From: Ensifer aridi
Lineage (GTDB): Bacteria; Pseudomonadota; Alphaproteobacteria; Rhizobiales; Rhizobiaceae
Direction: 5' to 3'
Assembly (NCBI RefSeq): GCF_002078505.1
Contig: NZ_LUAV01000024.1
Span: 26,942-81,550, forward strand
Length of the DNA stretch: 54,609 nt
Part shown: positions 33,800-43,729 of the stretch, piece after piece
Numbering within the stretch: position 1 is the first letter of the stretch
Layout: each line of letters opens with the position of its first letter
The notes under the pieces: generated by a model
The model's input: the letters and a program-made list of their open reading frames with translations, nothing else
Databases searched by the model: none
What the model was told of the DNA's origin: nothing
Made by a program: the position numbers and the translations under genes

Positions 33800-36700
33800 A
33801 TGGAGGTCTCGGGCCTTAGCTTCAGACGTCAAGTAAATCTACTGAAGCGCGAGCTCGCCGAAGCGAACGAAAGGCAGGCCGCGACGAGCAAGATCCTGCG
33901 TGTGATCTCAACCTCGCCGGACGACGTGCAGCCGGTGTTCGACGCTATAGCGGAGAGCGCAGCAAGTCTATGCGCGGCAGAATTCTGCTTCGTATTTCGG
34001 TTCGACGGAGAGCTTTTACATCCGGTCGCTTATCACGGCATTTCGCGCGAGGGAATCGAAGCGGTTCGAGCCAAGTTTCCGCAGCAACCAAATAGAGGCA
34101 ATGTCACGGGCCGAGCCTTTATCAGCGGCGTCGTCGAGCAGATCCCCGATGTTTTTGCCGACCCTGATTATAAGATGCTCCCTCTCGCCAAAATCGTGGC
34201 TTACCGCAGTGCCATTGGCGTGCCGCTCTTGCGGAACGGACACCCGATCGGATCGATCGCCGTCACTCGAAGCGTCGTCGGATCCTTTCCCGAGCGGCAG
34301 GTCGAGCTCCTGCGAACATTCGCCGATCAGGCGGTGATCGCCATCGAGAACGTCCGGCTGTTCGACGAGGCGAAGGGGCGCAATCGAGAGCTCACAGAGG
34401 CGCTCGAGCAGCAGACTTCAACGAGCGAAATCCTGCGCGTCATCTCGACTTCGCCCACCGACGTGCAGCCGGTGTTCGACGCGATCGCCCTTAGCGCCGC
34501 CCGACTTTGCGGCGCACAGTTCTGTCACGTATTCCGCTATGATGGCGAACTGCTGCACTTTGTGGCATATCACAGGCTGGAGTCGGAAGGCGTCGAAGCC
34601 GTGCGTGCAATGTTTCCGGCCCCACCTGATCGAGGCAGTGCGGCCGGACGTTCAATCCTTAGCCGATCTGTAGAGCAGATATCCGATCGCGTCGTGGATT
34701 CCGAATATCGAGCCCACAAGACCCTGAGCGCCCAAGGGGCGAACTACCGCAGTCTGGTGGCGGTCCCGATCATGCGCGAAGGAAATCCGATCGGAAGCAT
34801 TGTTGTGGCGCGGACGCAACCAGGAGTATTCCCAGATCGCCAAGTCGAACTCCTCAAGACCTTCGCAGAACAGGCCGCCATAGCGATCGAGAATGTTCGG
34901 CTATTCACCGATTTGGAGAAACGGAATCTCGAGCTGAAGGAATCGCTACAGCAGCAGACGGCAACAGCGGATGTCCTCAAGGTCATCAGTCGGTCAGCCT
35001 TCGATCTCCAGGCCGTTCTCGATACGCTTGTCGAATCGGCCGTGCGGCTTTGCGAGGCTTATGATGCGGCTATTTTCCTGAAGGATGGAGAGACACTCTA
35101 TCTGAGGGCACATCACGGGCCGATACCGATCGATTTCACTGGTTGGCCGGTGTCACGAAACTGGGTCACGGGGCGGGCAGTCCTGGACCGAAAGCCGTTT
35201 CATGTGCCCGACCTGACCGCAGAGGCCGACGAATATCCTGACGGCCACAGCATGGCCGTCAGGATGGGTCATCGCACTATTTTGGCGGCACCCCTGCTGC
35301 GGCAGCAGGAAGCAATAGGCGGACTCGTCATCCGTCGGACAGAAGTAAAGCCATTCACCGAAAAGCAGATTGACCTGCTTCAGACCTTTGCCGACCAAGC
35401 GGTCATAGCCATCGAGAACGTGCGGCTATTCGAAGAAGTGAACGCGCGGACCGCCGAACTGGCCGAGGCGCTGGAACAGCAGACCGCGACGGCTGACGTA
35501 CTGAAGCTTATCAGCCGTTCCGCATTCGACCTGCAAGGGGTTTTGGACACCCTAGTATCGTCGGCTGCCCGCCTCTGCGACGCGGACATGGCGACGATGA
35601 CCCGGCCGATGGGTGACGCTCATTATCCTGTCGCCAGCTACGGCTTTTCACAAGAATTCGGCCAATATCTTCGGGCTTTGCCGCTGGAGCCCGGGCGCGG
35701 CACCATAGTTGGGCGGACGCTACTTGAGGTCCGGCCGGTTCAGGTCGCCGACGTTCTCGATGATCCGGAATACGAGCTGCTCGAAGGGCAAAGGCTTGGC
35801 GGGTTTCGAACCGTGCTCGGGGTGCCGCTCCTGCGTGAAGGCACCCCGATCGGCGTACTCGCACTGACCCGCTCCACTGTGCGGCCATTCACCGATAAGC
35901 AGATCGAGTTGGCGTCAACCTTCGCCGACCAGGCGGTCATCGCAATTGAAAACGTTCGCCTCTTTCAGGAGTTGCAAGACCGAACCGAGGAGCTGTCACG
36001 CTCACTCAAGGAACTGAGAACTGCCCAGGACAGATTGATCCAGACGGAGAAACTTGCTTCACTCGGTCAACTGACCGCTGGCATTGCCCACGAAATCAAA
36101 AACCCGCTGAACTTCGTCAACAACTTCTCGGCGATCTCGGTTGAATTGATCGAGGACCTGCATCACGCGCTCGACAGAACAGTGACGGAAGGCGCGGTGC
36201 GCAAAGAGATTGACGAGCTCGCTGCAATGCTCAGAGGCAATCTCAAGAAGATTGTTCAGCACGGAATTCGTGCCGACTCGATCGTCAAGAACATGCTCCT
36301 GCATTCGCGGCAGGGAACGGGTGAGCACCGGCCAGCCGATATCAACGCTCTCGTCGAAGAGAGCCTCAATCTTGCCTATCATGGTGCCCGTGCCGAAAAG
36401 CAGGGATTCAATATAACCCTGCAAAAATCCTTCGCTCCGGACGCCGGAGAAGTTGACCTTTACCCCCAAGAGATCACCCGCGTTCTTCTCAACCTCATCT
36501 CGAACGGTTTTTACGCAACGAGCCACCGCGCGGCCTGCGAGACCGGTGACGGCTACGAGCCGACTCTGGCCGCGATCACCAGGAATCTTGGCGACAGTGT
36601 AGAGATCATAATCCGCGACAACGGCCCTGGAATCCCGGCCGATGTGAGGGAGAAGATGTTCAATCCCTTCTTCACAACCAAGCCTGCTGGCGAGGGGACC

Positions 36701-36847
36701 GGACTCGGACTGTCCCTCAGCCACGATATCATCGTCAAACAGCACGGCGGTTCGATAGAGGTTGAAACGGAACTCGGTCGCTACACAGAGTTTCGTATTC
36801 AGCTGCCGCGGAATGCCGTCGGCATCGCAACCCCGGAGGGCGGATGA
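33800..36847 (+). CDS. Soluble histidine kinase with four GAF domains
   Basis: The 1015-residue cytoplasmic kinase has no membrane segment. Four GAF domains lie at about 40-188, 215-368, 395-544 and 572-722, each ending in FADQAVIAIENVRLF or a close variant, and separated by helical linkers with EQQTATADVLK-type sequence, so they arose by tandem duplication. The dimerisation domain has the phospho-acceptor His764 (GIAHEIKNPLNFVNNFS). The ATPase domain has an N-box (LLNLISNGF, Asn902), DNGPGIP (940-946) and GTGLGLSLS (966-974). GAF domains may sense small molecules or redox cofactors. The stop overlaps the next gene's start (ATGATGA), so kinase and receiver are co-translated. Confidence 0.92.
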   Translation: MEVSGLSFRRQVNLLKRELAEANERQAATSKILRVISTSPDDVQPVFDAIAESAASLCAAEFCFVFRFDGELLHPVAYHGISREGIEAVRAKFPQQPNRGNVTGRAFISGVVEQIPDVFADPDYKMLPLAKIVAYRSAIGVPLLRNGHPIGSIAVTRSVVGSFPERQVELLRTFADQAVIAIENVRLFDEAKGRNRELTEALEQQTSTSEILRVISTSPTDVQPVFDAIALSAARLCGAQFCHVFRYDGELLHFVAYHRLESEGVEAVRAMFPAPPDRGSAAGRSILSRSVEQISDRVVDSEYRAHKTLSAQGANYRSLVAVPIMREGNPIGSIVVARTQPGVFPDRQVELLKTFAEQAAIAIENVRLFTDLEKRNLELKESLQQQTATADVLKVISRSAFDLQAVLDTLVESAVRLCEAYDAAIFLKDGETLYLRAHHGPIPIDFTGWPVSRNWVTGRAVLDRKPFHVPDLTAEADEYPDGHSMAVRMGHRTILAAPLLRQQEAIGGLVIRRTEVKPFTEKQIDLLQTFADQAVIAIENVRLFEEVNARTAELAEALEQQTATADVLKLISRSAFDLQGVLDTLVSSAARLCDADMATMTRPMGDAHYPVASYGFSQEFGQYLRALPLEPGRGTIVGRTLLEVRPVQVADVLDDPEYELLEGQRLGGFRTVLGVPLLREGTPIGVLALTRSTVRPFTDKQIELASTFADQAVIAIENVRLFQELQDRTEELSRSLKELRTAQDRLIQTEKLASLGQLTAGIAHEIKNPLNFVNNFSAISVELIEDLHHALDRTVTEGAVRKEIDELAAMLRGNLKKIVQHGIRADSIVKNMLLHSRQGTGEHRPADINALVEESLNLAYHGARAEKQGFNITLQKSFAPDAGEVDLYPQEITRVLLNLISNGFYATSHRAACETGDGYEPTLAAITRNLGDSVEIIIRDNGPGIPADVREKMFNPFFTTKPAGEGTGLGLSLSHDIIVKQHGGSIEVETELGRYTEFRIQLPRNAVGIATPEGG

Positions 36848-37236
36848 TGAGCCTCCTAATCTTGGTAGTCGACGACGAACCGGACATTGAGCAACTTTTC
36901 CGACAACAGTTCCGCCGCGATTTGCGCAGCGGACGGTTTCTAATGGAGTTCGCGCAATCAGCGCCAACTGCCCTCGAGCGGATCGCCGATGCGAGGGACG
37001 TCACACTCATTCTCATCCTGTCGGATATCAACATGCCGGGCATGAGCGGACTTGAGTTGCTGCCAAAGGCCCGCAGCATACGGCCGGATGTGCCGGTGAT
37101 CATGATAACCGCGTATGGCGATCCGCAGACGAGACAGGAAGCCCTAAGAGGTGGCGCCGAAGCACTGCTGACTAAGCCAATCGACTTCGCGGCACTCAGA
37201 GAAGAAATCGACACGCGCATTGGGCGTCTTACATGA
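36844..37236 (+). CDS. Single-domain response regulator
   Basis: The 130-residue receiver domain has the acidic pocket VVDDEPD, phospho-acceptor Asp61 in LSDINMPGMSG, the switch Thr in MITAYG and Lys in LLTKPID. No output domain is present, so it is either a phosphate shuttle or sink or acts by protein contact. It overlaps the kinase gene by 4 bp and the following receiver-cyclase by 4 bp (ATGA), giving a tightly coupled three-gene relay. An ATG at 36847 is an equally possible start. Confidence 0.92.
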   Translation: MMSLLILVVDDEPDIEQLFRQQFRRDLRSGRFLMEFAQSAPTALERIADARDVTLILILSDINMPGMSGLELLPKARSIRPDVPVIMITAYGDPQTRQEALRGGAEALLTKPIDFAALREEIDTRIGRLT

Positions 37237-38480
37237 GCATCAGCATTCTCGTTGTGGACGATGAGCCGGATTTGGAGATCCTTCTCGTCCAGAAGTTCCG
37301 GCGAAAGATCCGCGACGGCGCGTTGCGTTTTCATTTTGCCCGCGACGGCGTTGAGGCGTTGACAGTACTTGCTGACCACGAAGACGTGGACGTGGTGCTG
37401 AGCGATATTAACATGCCGCGCATGGACGGCCTGTCACTGTTATCGAAGCTTCGGGAGAGGGGCGAGAGCCTCTCCACGATCATTGTGTCCGCCTACAGTG
37501 ACATGGCAAACATCCGGACCGCGATGAACCGCGGGGCCTATGACTTCGTGACAAAGCCGATCGATTTTCCAGATCTGGAAGCGACAATCGCCAAGACGAT
37601 CCAACACGTGGAGACCATGCGCGAGGTGCAGCGCCGGCAAGCGGCGGCCGAGCAGGCGCGTGCGTCTCTTTCGCGTTACTTCTCACCCAACCTCGCCGAT
37701 CGTCTGGCAAGCAGTGCCGATGCCCTCGAACTCGGCGGCGCGCGACGGCAGGTAGCTTCACTCTTTACCGACTTGACCGGCTTCACCACGCTGGTGGAGG
37801 CGATCGAACCAAACGTGCTCGGACCGCTCCTCAATGACTACATTGTGGGCATGACCGACATCGTGTTCTCCCATGAGGGAACCGTGGCAAAGATAATCGG
37901 CGACGCACTCCATGTTCTTTTCGGAGCTCCGACCGATCAACCGGACCATGCTAGGCGCGCAGTCGCCTGCTCGCTCGAACTCGACGCCTTCGCGTGCTCC
38001 TTCCGCGAGTACTGGAGAGAAAAGGGAATAGAGATCGGCCACACCCGGATTGGCGCGCATGCCGGAAGCGCTGTCGTCGGCAATTTCGGCGGAGGAAGAT
38101 TTTTCGACTACAGCGCCTATGGCGATACCATCAATATTGCCGCTCGCTTGCAAGCAGCCAACAAGACGTTGGGCTCTCGAGTTTGCGTGAGCGGCGCTAT
38201 CGCTGCCAAGGCGCAGGACTTCTGCGGCCGCCCAGTCGGTGAACTCCTGCTTAGGGGCCGGAGCGAGCCCATCCGCGCTTTCGAGCCGCTTAATGCTGAA
38301 AAATGCGCCAGCGGAGAAGCACAGGCGTACTTAAAGGCTTTCGAAGAGCTGGAGGCTGGCGATTACCATGCAGTTGCTTCATTTGCCGCCCTGGTTGGCC
38401 GTGACCCGGAGGACCGGCTTGCCAGCTTTCACCTGAAGCGACTGCTGAATGGTGACACGAGCGCAGTAATCACGCTGTGA
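37233..38480 (+). CDS. Receiver-class III adenylate/guanylate cyclase fusion
   Basis: The 415-residue protein has a receiver domain at 1-120 with phospho-acceptor Asp58 (LSDINMPRMDG) and Lys108 (VTKPID). A coiled-coil-like linker follows (HVETMREVQRRQAAAEQARASL), then a cyclase domain at about 170-350 with metal ligands Asp180 (LFTDLTGFT) and Asp224 (KIIGDALHVLF) and Asn301/Arg305 (INIAARLQ), so it is predicted to be active. Phosphorylation by the upstream four-GAF kinase would set cyclic nucleotide output. The tail (360-415) is a short helical region. The GTG frame of the next ORF overlaps its stop. Whether it makes cAMP or cGMP cannot be decided by eye. Confidence 0.9.
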   Translation: MSISILVVDDEPDLEILLVQKFRRKIRDGALRFHFARDGVEALTVLADHEDVDVVLSDINMPRMDGLSLLSKLRERGESLSTIIVSAYSDMANIRTAMNRGAYDFVTKPIDFPDLEATIAKTIQHVETMREVQRRQAAAEQARASLSRYFSPNLADRLASSADALELGGARRQVASLFTDLTGFTTLVEAIEPNVLGPLLNDYIVGMTDIVFSHEGTVAKIIGDALHVLFGAPTDQPDHARRAVACSLELDAFACSFREYWREKGIEIGHTRIGAHAGSAVVGNFGGGRFFDYSAYGDTINIAARLQAANKTLGSRVCVSGAIAAKAQDFCGRPVGELLLRGRSEPIRAFEPLNAEKCASGEAQAYLKAFEELEAGDYHAVASFAALVGRDPEDRLASFHLKRLLNGDTSAVITL

Positions 38481-38527
38481 TAGTCGGAGGTCCAGCGACG
38501 GATTGGTCATTCACGACCGGGGGGGGT

Positions 38528-39766
38528 ATGAGCGGGATCCTTGATGCCATTGTGATAGGCGCCGGCTCAGCCGGGCTCGGCGTGAGCTACTTCCTAACAC
38601 AGCAGGCCTACAATCATCTGGTACTTGAACGAGATCGGATCGGCGAGACATGGCGCACGCAGCGGTGGGACTCGTTTCGGCTGAATTCACCAAAAATACG
38701 CTCTGTGCTTCCCGGCGATTCCTTTGACGGGCCGGATCCTTGGGGTGCGAGTACGCAGCATGAGTTCGTCGCCTATCTCGAGAGCTACGCCAAGCGGCAC
38801 CGCTTGCCGGTGAGAACCCAGACCCCCGTCCGGGAGCTGACGAGAGACAACGGGCTCTATCTCGTGGCGACGCTCCACGGTACACTCAGGGCGCGCAATG
38901 TTGTGATCGCCACTGGTAATCTCAATTGTCCGGCGCGGCCGTCTTGGTCGGCTGAATTGCCGCCGGCGATTCGCCAACTGGATTCCTCTACATACCGCAA
39001 TGCGGCCGAACTCGACGATGGTGCGATTCTGGTGGTCGGCAGCGGCCAATCGGGCGGACAGATTGCCGAGGATCTGGTGCTCGCCGGGCGCTCGGTCTTT
39101 TTGGCGACCAGCCGCGCCGGCCGCCTGGTGCGCCGATACCGCGGCGGCGACATTTTCAATTGGATGACCCTCTCGGGTTTTCTGGACGTGAAGCGCGAAA
39201 CCCTCGTTCTACCCTCAGGGAAATTGCCGCCTCGGGCCTTGCTTGGTGCCACTCACACAATCAGTCTGCAATCGCTGAGTGCTCAGGGCGTCGTATTGCT
39301 CGGGCGCTTTATAGGCGTCGAAAATGGCACTCTTCAGTTCGGCGAGGAGGTGGTGGAGCACATTCGCTTTGCCGACGACAGCTCAGCCGAGGTCAAGCGC
39401 TTTCTTGATCGGTACATCGCGAGGGCAGGCCTTGAGGCCCCTCCACCAGAGGAAGACCCTGCCGAGACGATTGCCGCAAGACTACCTGATCCACCGATCC
39501 GCTCAATCGACTGGGCGACGATCGGCATTCGTTCGGTGATTTGGTGCACCGGCTTCAAAGGTAATTTCCGATGGGTGCGTCTAAACGGTGCGCTCGACGC
39601 AGTCGGCCAACCGGTCCACAGAGACGGGATCGGGATCATCCCCGGCCTTTATTTCACCGGGCTTGATTTCGCATCGACGCGAAAGTCGGGCACCATACCT
39701 GGAGTTGCTGAAGAGGCAGCCCGGCTCGCCAACCACCTGGCAAAGAGAGCAGGCGACATCGACTAA
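38528..39766 (+). CDS. Flavin-containing monooxygenase-like FAD/NADP oxidoreductase
   Basis: About 412 residues with two nucleotide-binding motifs: LDAIVIGAGSAGLGVSYFL at the start for FAD and ILVVGSGQSGGQIAEDLVLAG in the middle for NADPH. WRTQRWDSFRLNSP and VIWCTGFKGNFRWV (ATG-like motif) are typical of CzcO/YhiE-type FMOs. These enzymes oxidise soft nucleophiles or carbonyls; the substrate is not predictable. The ATG at 38528 has a GGGGGG stretch before it. A GTG at 38477, overlapping the cyclase stop, would extend it by 17 residues and couple it to the signalling operon. It is on the same strand 47 bp after the cyclase and probably co-transcribed. Confidence 0.82.
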   Translation: MSGILDAIVIGAGSAGLGVSYFLTQQAYNHLVLERDRIGETWRTQRWDSFRLNSPKIRSVLPGDSFDGPDPWGASTQHEFVAYLESYAKRHRLPVRTQTPVRELTRDNGLYLVATLHGTLRARNVVIATGNLNCPARPSWSAELPPAIRQLDSSTYRNAAELDDGAILVVGSGQSGGQIAEDLVLAGRSVFLATSRAGRLVRRYRGGDIFNWMTLSGFLDVKRETLVLPSGKLPPRALLGATHTISLQSLSAQGVVLLGRFIGVENGTLQFGEEVVEHIRFADDSSAEVKRFLDRYIARAGLEAPPPEEDPAETIAARLPDPPIRSIDWATIGIRSVIWCTGFKGNFRWVRLNGALDAVGQPVHRDGIGIIPGLYFTGLDFASTRKSGTIPGVAEEAARLANHLAKRAGDID

Positions 39767-40369
39767 GCGAACGAGCGGGTAGCCGGCGCTTCCGGCGCGG
39801 CATTGTGTTCAACGTTTATACGGCGTTAAGCTACGAGCGATCTTGCTGACAAGATGGACTCGCAGTTTTGGTTGTCATCCTCGCGCCCGATCGAGGCAAT
39901 GCGGAAGGATGCCGACGACATACTTCCGCGGGCAAAATGGTCAAATTGCTCGTCAGGCGGCCGGTAGATGCTATGCCTGCATTTGCGGGCTTGAGAAGAT
40001 TTCCAAAACCAACGCCTTCAAGCATTTCGGCGCCAGCCGGTCGAGCACGCCAAGACCGATTGTAGCCACTAAAGTGCCCAAGGTAACTGAAACGGCCGCG
40101 TTCTTAAAATAAACTGGCAATCGACGCAGATCAGACTGGGCACAGCATTTCCGATGCTTTTACTCCCGCTCCGGGAATTCGGCTGCAGGCGGGCTAATCG
40201 TGAACCCGGACGAGCCTTCAGGAAAGGCGTTGATGGTCGAGCGTTTGCTGCTCGTAGGACTGATTTGACGAGGACTGATCCGGGCCACAGGTGTAAGCTT
40301 AATATCCTCGACTCGTGGGAAAGCGCCTCAGAGCAAGCCGAATTCGACCATGTCAGAGGATGCTAGGTC
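39767..40369. other. Spacer without a supported gene
   Basis: These 603 bp have only short open frames on each strand, none with recognisable domains. A single-gene promoter for the following cyclase-ATPase is expected near 40280-40350, but I cannot point to convincing boxes. Confidence 0.4.
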
Positions 40370-43300
40370 ATGCCCGACATCGGAGACTGGCTCGCCAGCA
40401 TCAGGCTTGAGCAGTATCGCCAAACCTTCTTGAAGAACGGCATCGATCTCGATGTCGTCGACGATCTCACCGATGCCGACCTCAAGGAGCTCGGACTTTC
40501 CCTTGGTGACCGCAAGCGTTTTCTCAGGGCGGCCGCGACCCTGGCTCAGCAGTCGCCGCCGCCCACGGCGGCACTACGTCCCTCCGTGTCACGAATCCAC
40601 AGCGAGGCGGAACGGCGGCAGCTTACGGTCATGTTCTGCGATCTCGTTGGATCGACAGCACTCTCCGCCCGCCTCGATCCAGAAGACCTACGGCAGTCGA
40701 TCGCTGCGTACCGTGCTTGCGCCACCGAGATCGTCGGCCGGTACGACGGTTTTGTTGCCAAGTATATGGGCGACGGCGTCCTCGTATACTTCGGCTATCC
40801 GCAGGCTCACGAGGAAGATGCCGAGCGGGCCGTGAGGGCCGGCCTCGCGGTAGTTGAGGCCGTCGACCGGCTGGATGCGGCAGGCGAACACCTGGCTGTT
40901 CGGATTGGAATCGCCACTGGCCTGGTCGTGGTGGGGGACATCGTCGGCACAGGCGAGGCCGAGGAATGCAGCGTCGTAGGTGAAACGCCGAACCTGGCGG
41001 CCCGCTTACAGGCATTGGCCGGATCCGGCACAGTGGTCATTGCCGAAGCGACGCGCGCACTGCTGCGGGGCCAGTTCAAGCTTGAAAGCATCGGACTGCG
41101 GTCGATCAAAGGTTTTTCCGGCGCGGCTGAAGCGTTTCGGGTGCTCGGCGAAGTGGGTAGCGACGACCGCTTCGAGGCCGGTCACGCGGCCGTGCTGCCG
41201 TTGGTCGGCCGTGACCCGGAACTCGCATTGTTGGTCGATCGCTGGACCCGGGCCAAGGCCAGCGACGGTCAGGTCGTCCTGCTCGAGGGTGAGGCCGGAA
41301 TCGGCAAGTCGCGTCTCGCCCTGGCCCTTCGCGAGCGTCTCTTTAGAGAACCACACAGATTGCGCCGCTATTTCGCCTCGCCATACCACGTGAACAGCGC
41401 GCTTCGTCCGGTGATTGCCCAGCTTGAACAGGAAGCGGGATTTGAACGCGAGGATTCATCGGTCGTGAAGCTCGCCAAGCTCCAGGCGCTGATAGCGGAC
41501 CAGATGGGTGAGGTGAGCGAAGCGCTCCCATTGTTGGCCGAGCTTCTCGGAATTCCCGGCACCGGCCGCTGTCCAATACTGGATCTTGCGCCCCAACAGC
41601 GTAAGAACCGGACCTTCGACGTGCTCATCGCCCAGCTTGCCAGACTGGCAGCGAAGCAGCCGGTGCTCCTGGTGCTTGAGGACGCTCACTGGCTGGACGC
41701 GAGTAGTCTTGAGCTATTCGGCTTGTTCGTGAACCGCATCCGGCAGCTCCCGGTGCTGCTGGTCATTACCCACAGGCCCGAGTTCGTCCCGCCTTGGCGT
41801 AGTTACCGGCACGTGACGAAGGTGGTCCTGAATCGTCTCGACCGGGTGCACGCTCAATTGCTGGTCGAACGGCTGACCGGCGGAAAGGCACTACCTGCCG
41901 GAGTGCTCGATTACATTCTGGCCAACACCGATGGCGTGCCGCTGTACCTTGAGGAGTTGACCAAAACCATGCTCGAATCTGGTCTCCTGGGAGTGGCAGG
42001 CGATCCGTTTGGACTGGCTGCACATATGCCGCCGCTGGCGATCCCGGTAACGCTATACGACTCGCTGATGGCCCGCCTCGACCGCCTCGGCAGAGCCAAG
42101 GTGGTGGCCCAGATCGGCGCCTGCATTGGGCGCGAGTTCTCCTATGAGCTGATTGCGGCATTAGCAGTGCTCGATGAGCATGAGCTGCAGAGGAGGCTTG
42201 ATCAACTGGTTGCCACTGAGCTGGTTTTTCGGCGCGGAAGTCCCCCTAACGCGATCTACAGCTTCAAGCACGCGCTCGTCAGAGATACCGCATATCAATC
42301 CCTCCTCAAGAGCCGCCGCCGGGAACTCCATCGCAGTATTGCCCAAGTCTTCGAAGAACTCGCCCCACATGTCGTGTCCGCTCAGCCCGAACTCCTGGCC
42401 CATCATCTGACGGAGGCAGGAGAGCTGCCGCAAGCCGTCGTGTTCTGGCACCGGGCCGCCGAGCACGCAAACGAGCGGGCGGCGAATGCCGAGGCCGTTG
42501 GCCATTTGGCCAAGGCACTCGACCTGGTCGCCCAGATACCCGAGAATCCGGAGCGCCTCGAGCTTGAGCTGACGTTGTTGATCACCATGGGACGAGTGCT
42601 TACCGCCGCGAAGGGCTATGGCCACCCGGAGGTCGAGCGCGTCTACAACCGTGCTCTCAACCTGGCGGAGCGGATCCAGGAAACGCCCAGGCTGTTCCCG
42701 GTGCTCCTCGGTCTCACCATTCATCATGCTGTGCGGTCCGAGCTTTCCGCGGCGCGGGACCTTGGCGAACGGCTTCTACGGTTGGCGCAGCAGATCTCAG
42801 ATCCTGTGCTCGTGGTGGAAGCGTCCTATGCCTTGGGCATTACCTGCTCCTGGCGCGGCGAATTCGCCTCGGCATGGAAGCACTTCGCGCATGGGATCAG
42901 TCAGTACGACATCGCCCAGCACCGGGCCCATCTAGCGCTCTATGGACAGGATGGAGGACCGATCTGCCTGTGCCGTGGCGGCATGGCGCTGTGGTATCTC
43001 GGCCACGATGACCGGGCGCTGGAGCTGATGGACGAGGCGCTCGCCATGACCGCGAGTCTCGGGCATTTGTTCAGCCGTGCCTATGTACTGACATGGGCGG
43101 CGATTTTGCACGTGCATCGACGCGACATCGCCAAGGCGGAAGAGGCGGCGGAGGTGGCGTTGGCGTTCGCGGCCGAACACGAATTTCCATTCTGGCACAC
43201 CCAGGGAGTCTTCCTGCAGGGGTGGGTGCTGGCGGAGCGGGGCCTGGTTGCTGAAGGCATCGAGCGGTTGCGAGACGGGTTGGCTGGGATGCAGGCGATC

Positions 43301-43729
43301 GGGTCAGGAATGACGGCGCCTTGGGCGATGGGCTTACTCGCGGAGGCGCAAGGAAAGGCTGATCGTTTTGCCGAGGGTAGGACCTTGGTTGACGAGGCGC
43401 TTACCATCGTCGCGCGCACTGGCAACCGCTGGTGCGAGGCGGAACTGTATCGGCTCAAGGGCGAACTCATATCATCGAGCTCAGAGTGCGATCTTGCCGA
43501 AATCGAGGCGTGCTTCCGCCGTGCGCTCGACATCGCCCGCATGCAGGATGCGAAGACGTGGGAACTGCGCTCGGCGGTGAGCTTGGCCCGGCTTTGGCGA
43601 GCACAGGGTCTTAGAGCGCAGGCCTGCGAGCTGCTCATGCCGCTCCTCGGCTGTCTCTCTAACAGCCACGGGACGCTCGATCTTCAGGATGCTCAAGCGG
43701 TCCTTGAGAGCTGCGGAGGTAATATATAG
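40370..43729 (+). CDS. SAM-domain/class III cyclase/AAA-type ATPase/TPR signalling protein
   Basis: The 1119-residue protein begins with a SAM domain (MPDIGDWLASIRLEQYRQTF, to about 60). A cyclase domain at 82-260 has Asp91 (MFCDLVGS), Asp135 (KYMGDGVLVYFG) and Asn208/Arg212 (NLAARLQ), so the catalytic residues are complete. An STAND/AAA-like ATPase follows with Walker A GEAGIGKS (307-314) and Walker B LLVLEDAHW around 435. The C-terminal half consists of TPR-like helical repeats. This architecture (cyclase plus 'predicted ATPase' plus TPR) is frequent in rhizobia. It has no membrane helices and is likely cytosolic. ATP binding and TPR interactions probably gate cyclase activity. It stands alone between two gene-poor spacers. 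Confidence 0.9.
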   Translation: MPDIGDWLASIRLEQYRQTFLKNGIDLDVVDDLTDADLKELGLSLGDRKRFLRAAATLAQQSPPPTAALRPSVSRIHSEAERRQLTVMFCDLVGSTALSARLDPEDLRQSIAAYRACATEIVGRYDGFVAKYMGDGVLVYFGYPQAHEEDAERAVRAGLAVVEAVDRLDAAGEHLAVRIGIATGLVVVGDIVGTGEAEECSVVGETPNLAARLQALAGSGTVVIAEATRALLRGQFKLESIGLRSIKGFSGAAEAFRVLGEVGSDDRFEAGHAAVLPLVGRDPELALLVDRWTRAKASDGQVVLLEGEAGIGKSRLALALRERLFREPHRLRRYFASPYHVNSALRPVIAQLEQEAGFEREDSSVVKLAKLQALIADQMGEVSEALPLLAELLGIPGTGRCPILDLAPQQRKNRTFDVLIAQLARLAAKQPVLLVLEDAHWLDASSLELFGLFVNRIRQLPVLLVITHRPEFVPPWRSYRHVTKVVLNRLDRVHAQLLVERLTGGKALPAGVLDYILANTDGVPLYLEELTKTMLESGLLGVAGDPFGLAAHMPPLAIPVTLYDSLMARLDRLGRAKVVAQIGACIGREFSYELIAALAVLDEHELQRRLDQLVATELVFRRGSPPNAIYSFKHALVRDTAYQSLLKSRRRELHRSIAQVFEELAPHVVSAQPELLAHHLTEAGELPQAVVFWHRAAEHANERAANAEAVGHLAKALDLVAQIPENPERLELELTLLITMGRVLTAAKGYGHPEVERVYNRALNLAERIQETPRLFPVLLGLTIHHAVRSELSAARDLGERLLRLAQQISDPVLVVEASYALGITCSWRGEFASAWKHFAHGISQYDIAQHRAHLALYGQDGGPICLCRGGMALWYLGHDDRALELMDEALAMTASLGHLFSRAYVLTWAAILHVHRRDIAKAEEAAEVALAFAAEHEFPFWHTQGVFLQGWVLAERGLVAEGIERLRDGLAGMQAIGSGMTAPWAMGLLAEAQGKADRFAEGRTLVDEALTIVARTGNRWCEAELYRLKGELISSSSECDLAEIEACFRRALDIARMQDAKTWELRSAVSLARLWRAQGLRAQACELLMPLLGCLSNSHGTLDLQDAQAVLESCGGNI

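Noticed and set aside
39767..39830. GC-rich near-symmetric sequence after the flavin monooxygenase as a terminator
   Set aside because: The arms (GCCGGCGC / GGCGCGGC) do not pair properly and no T-run follows.
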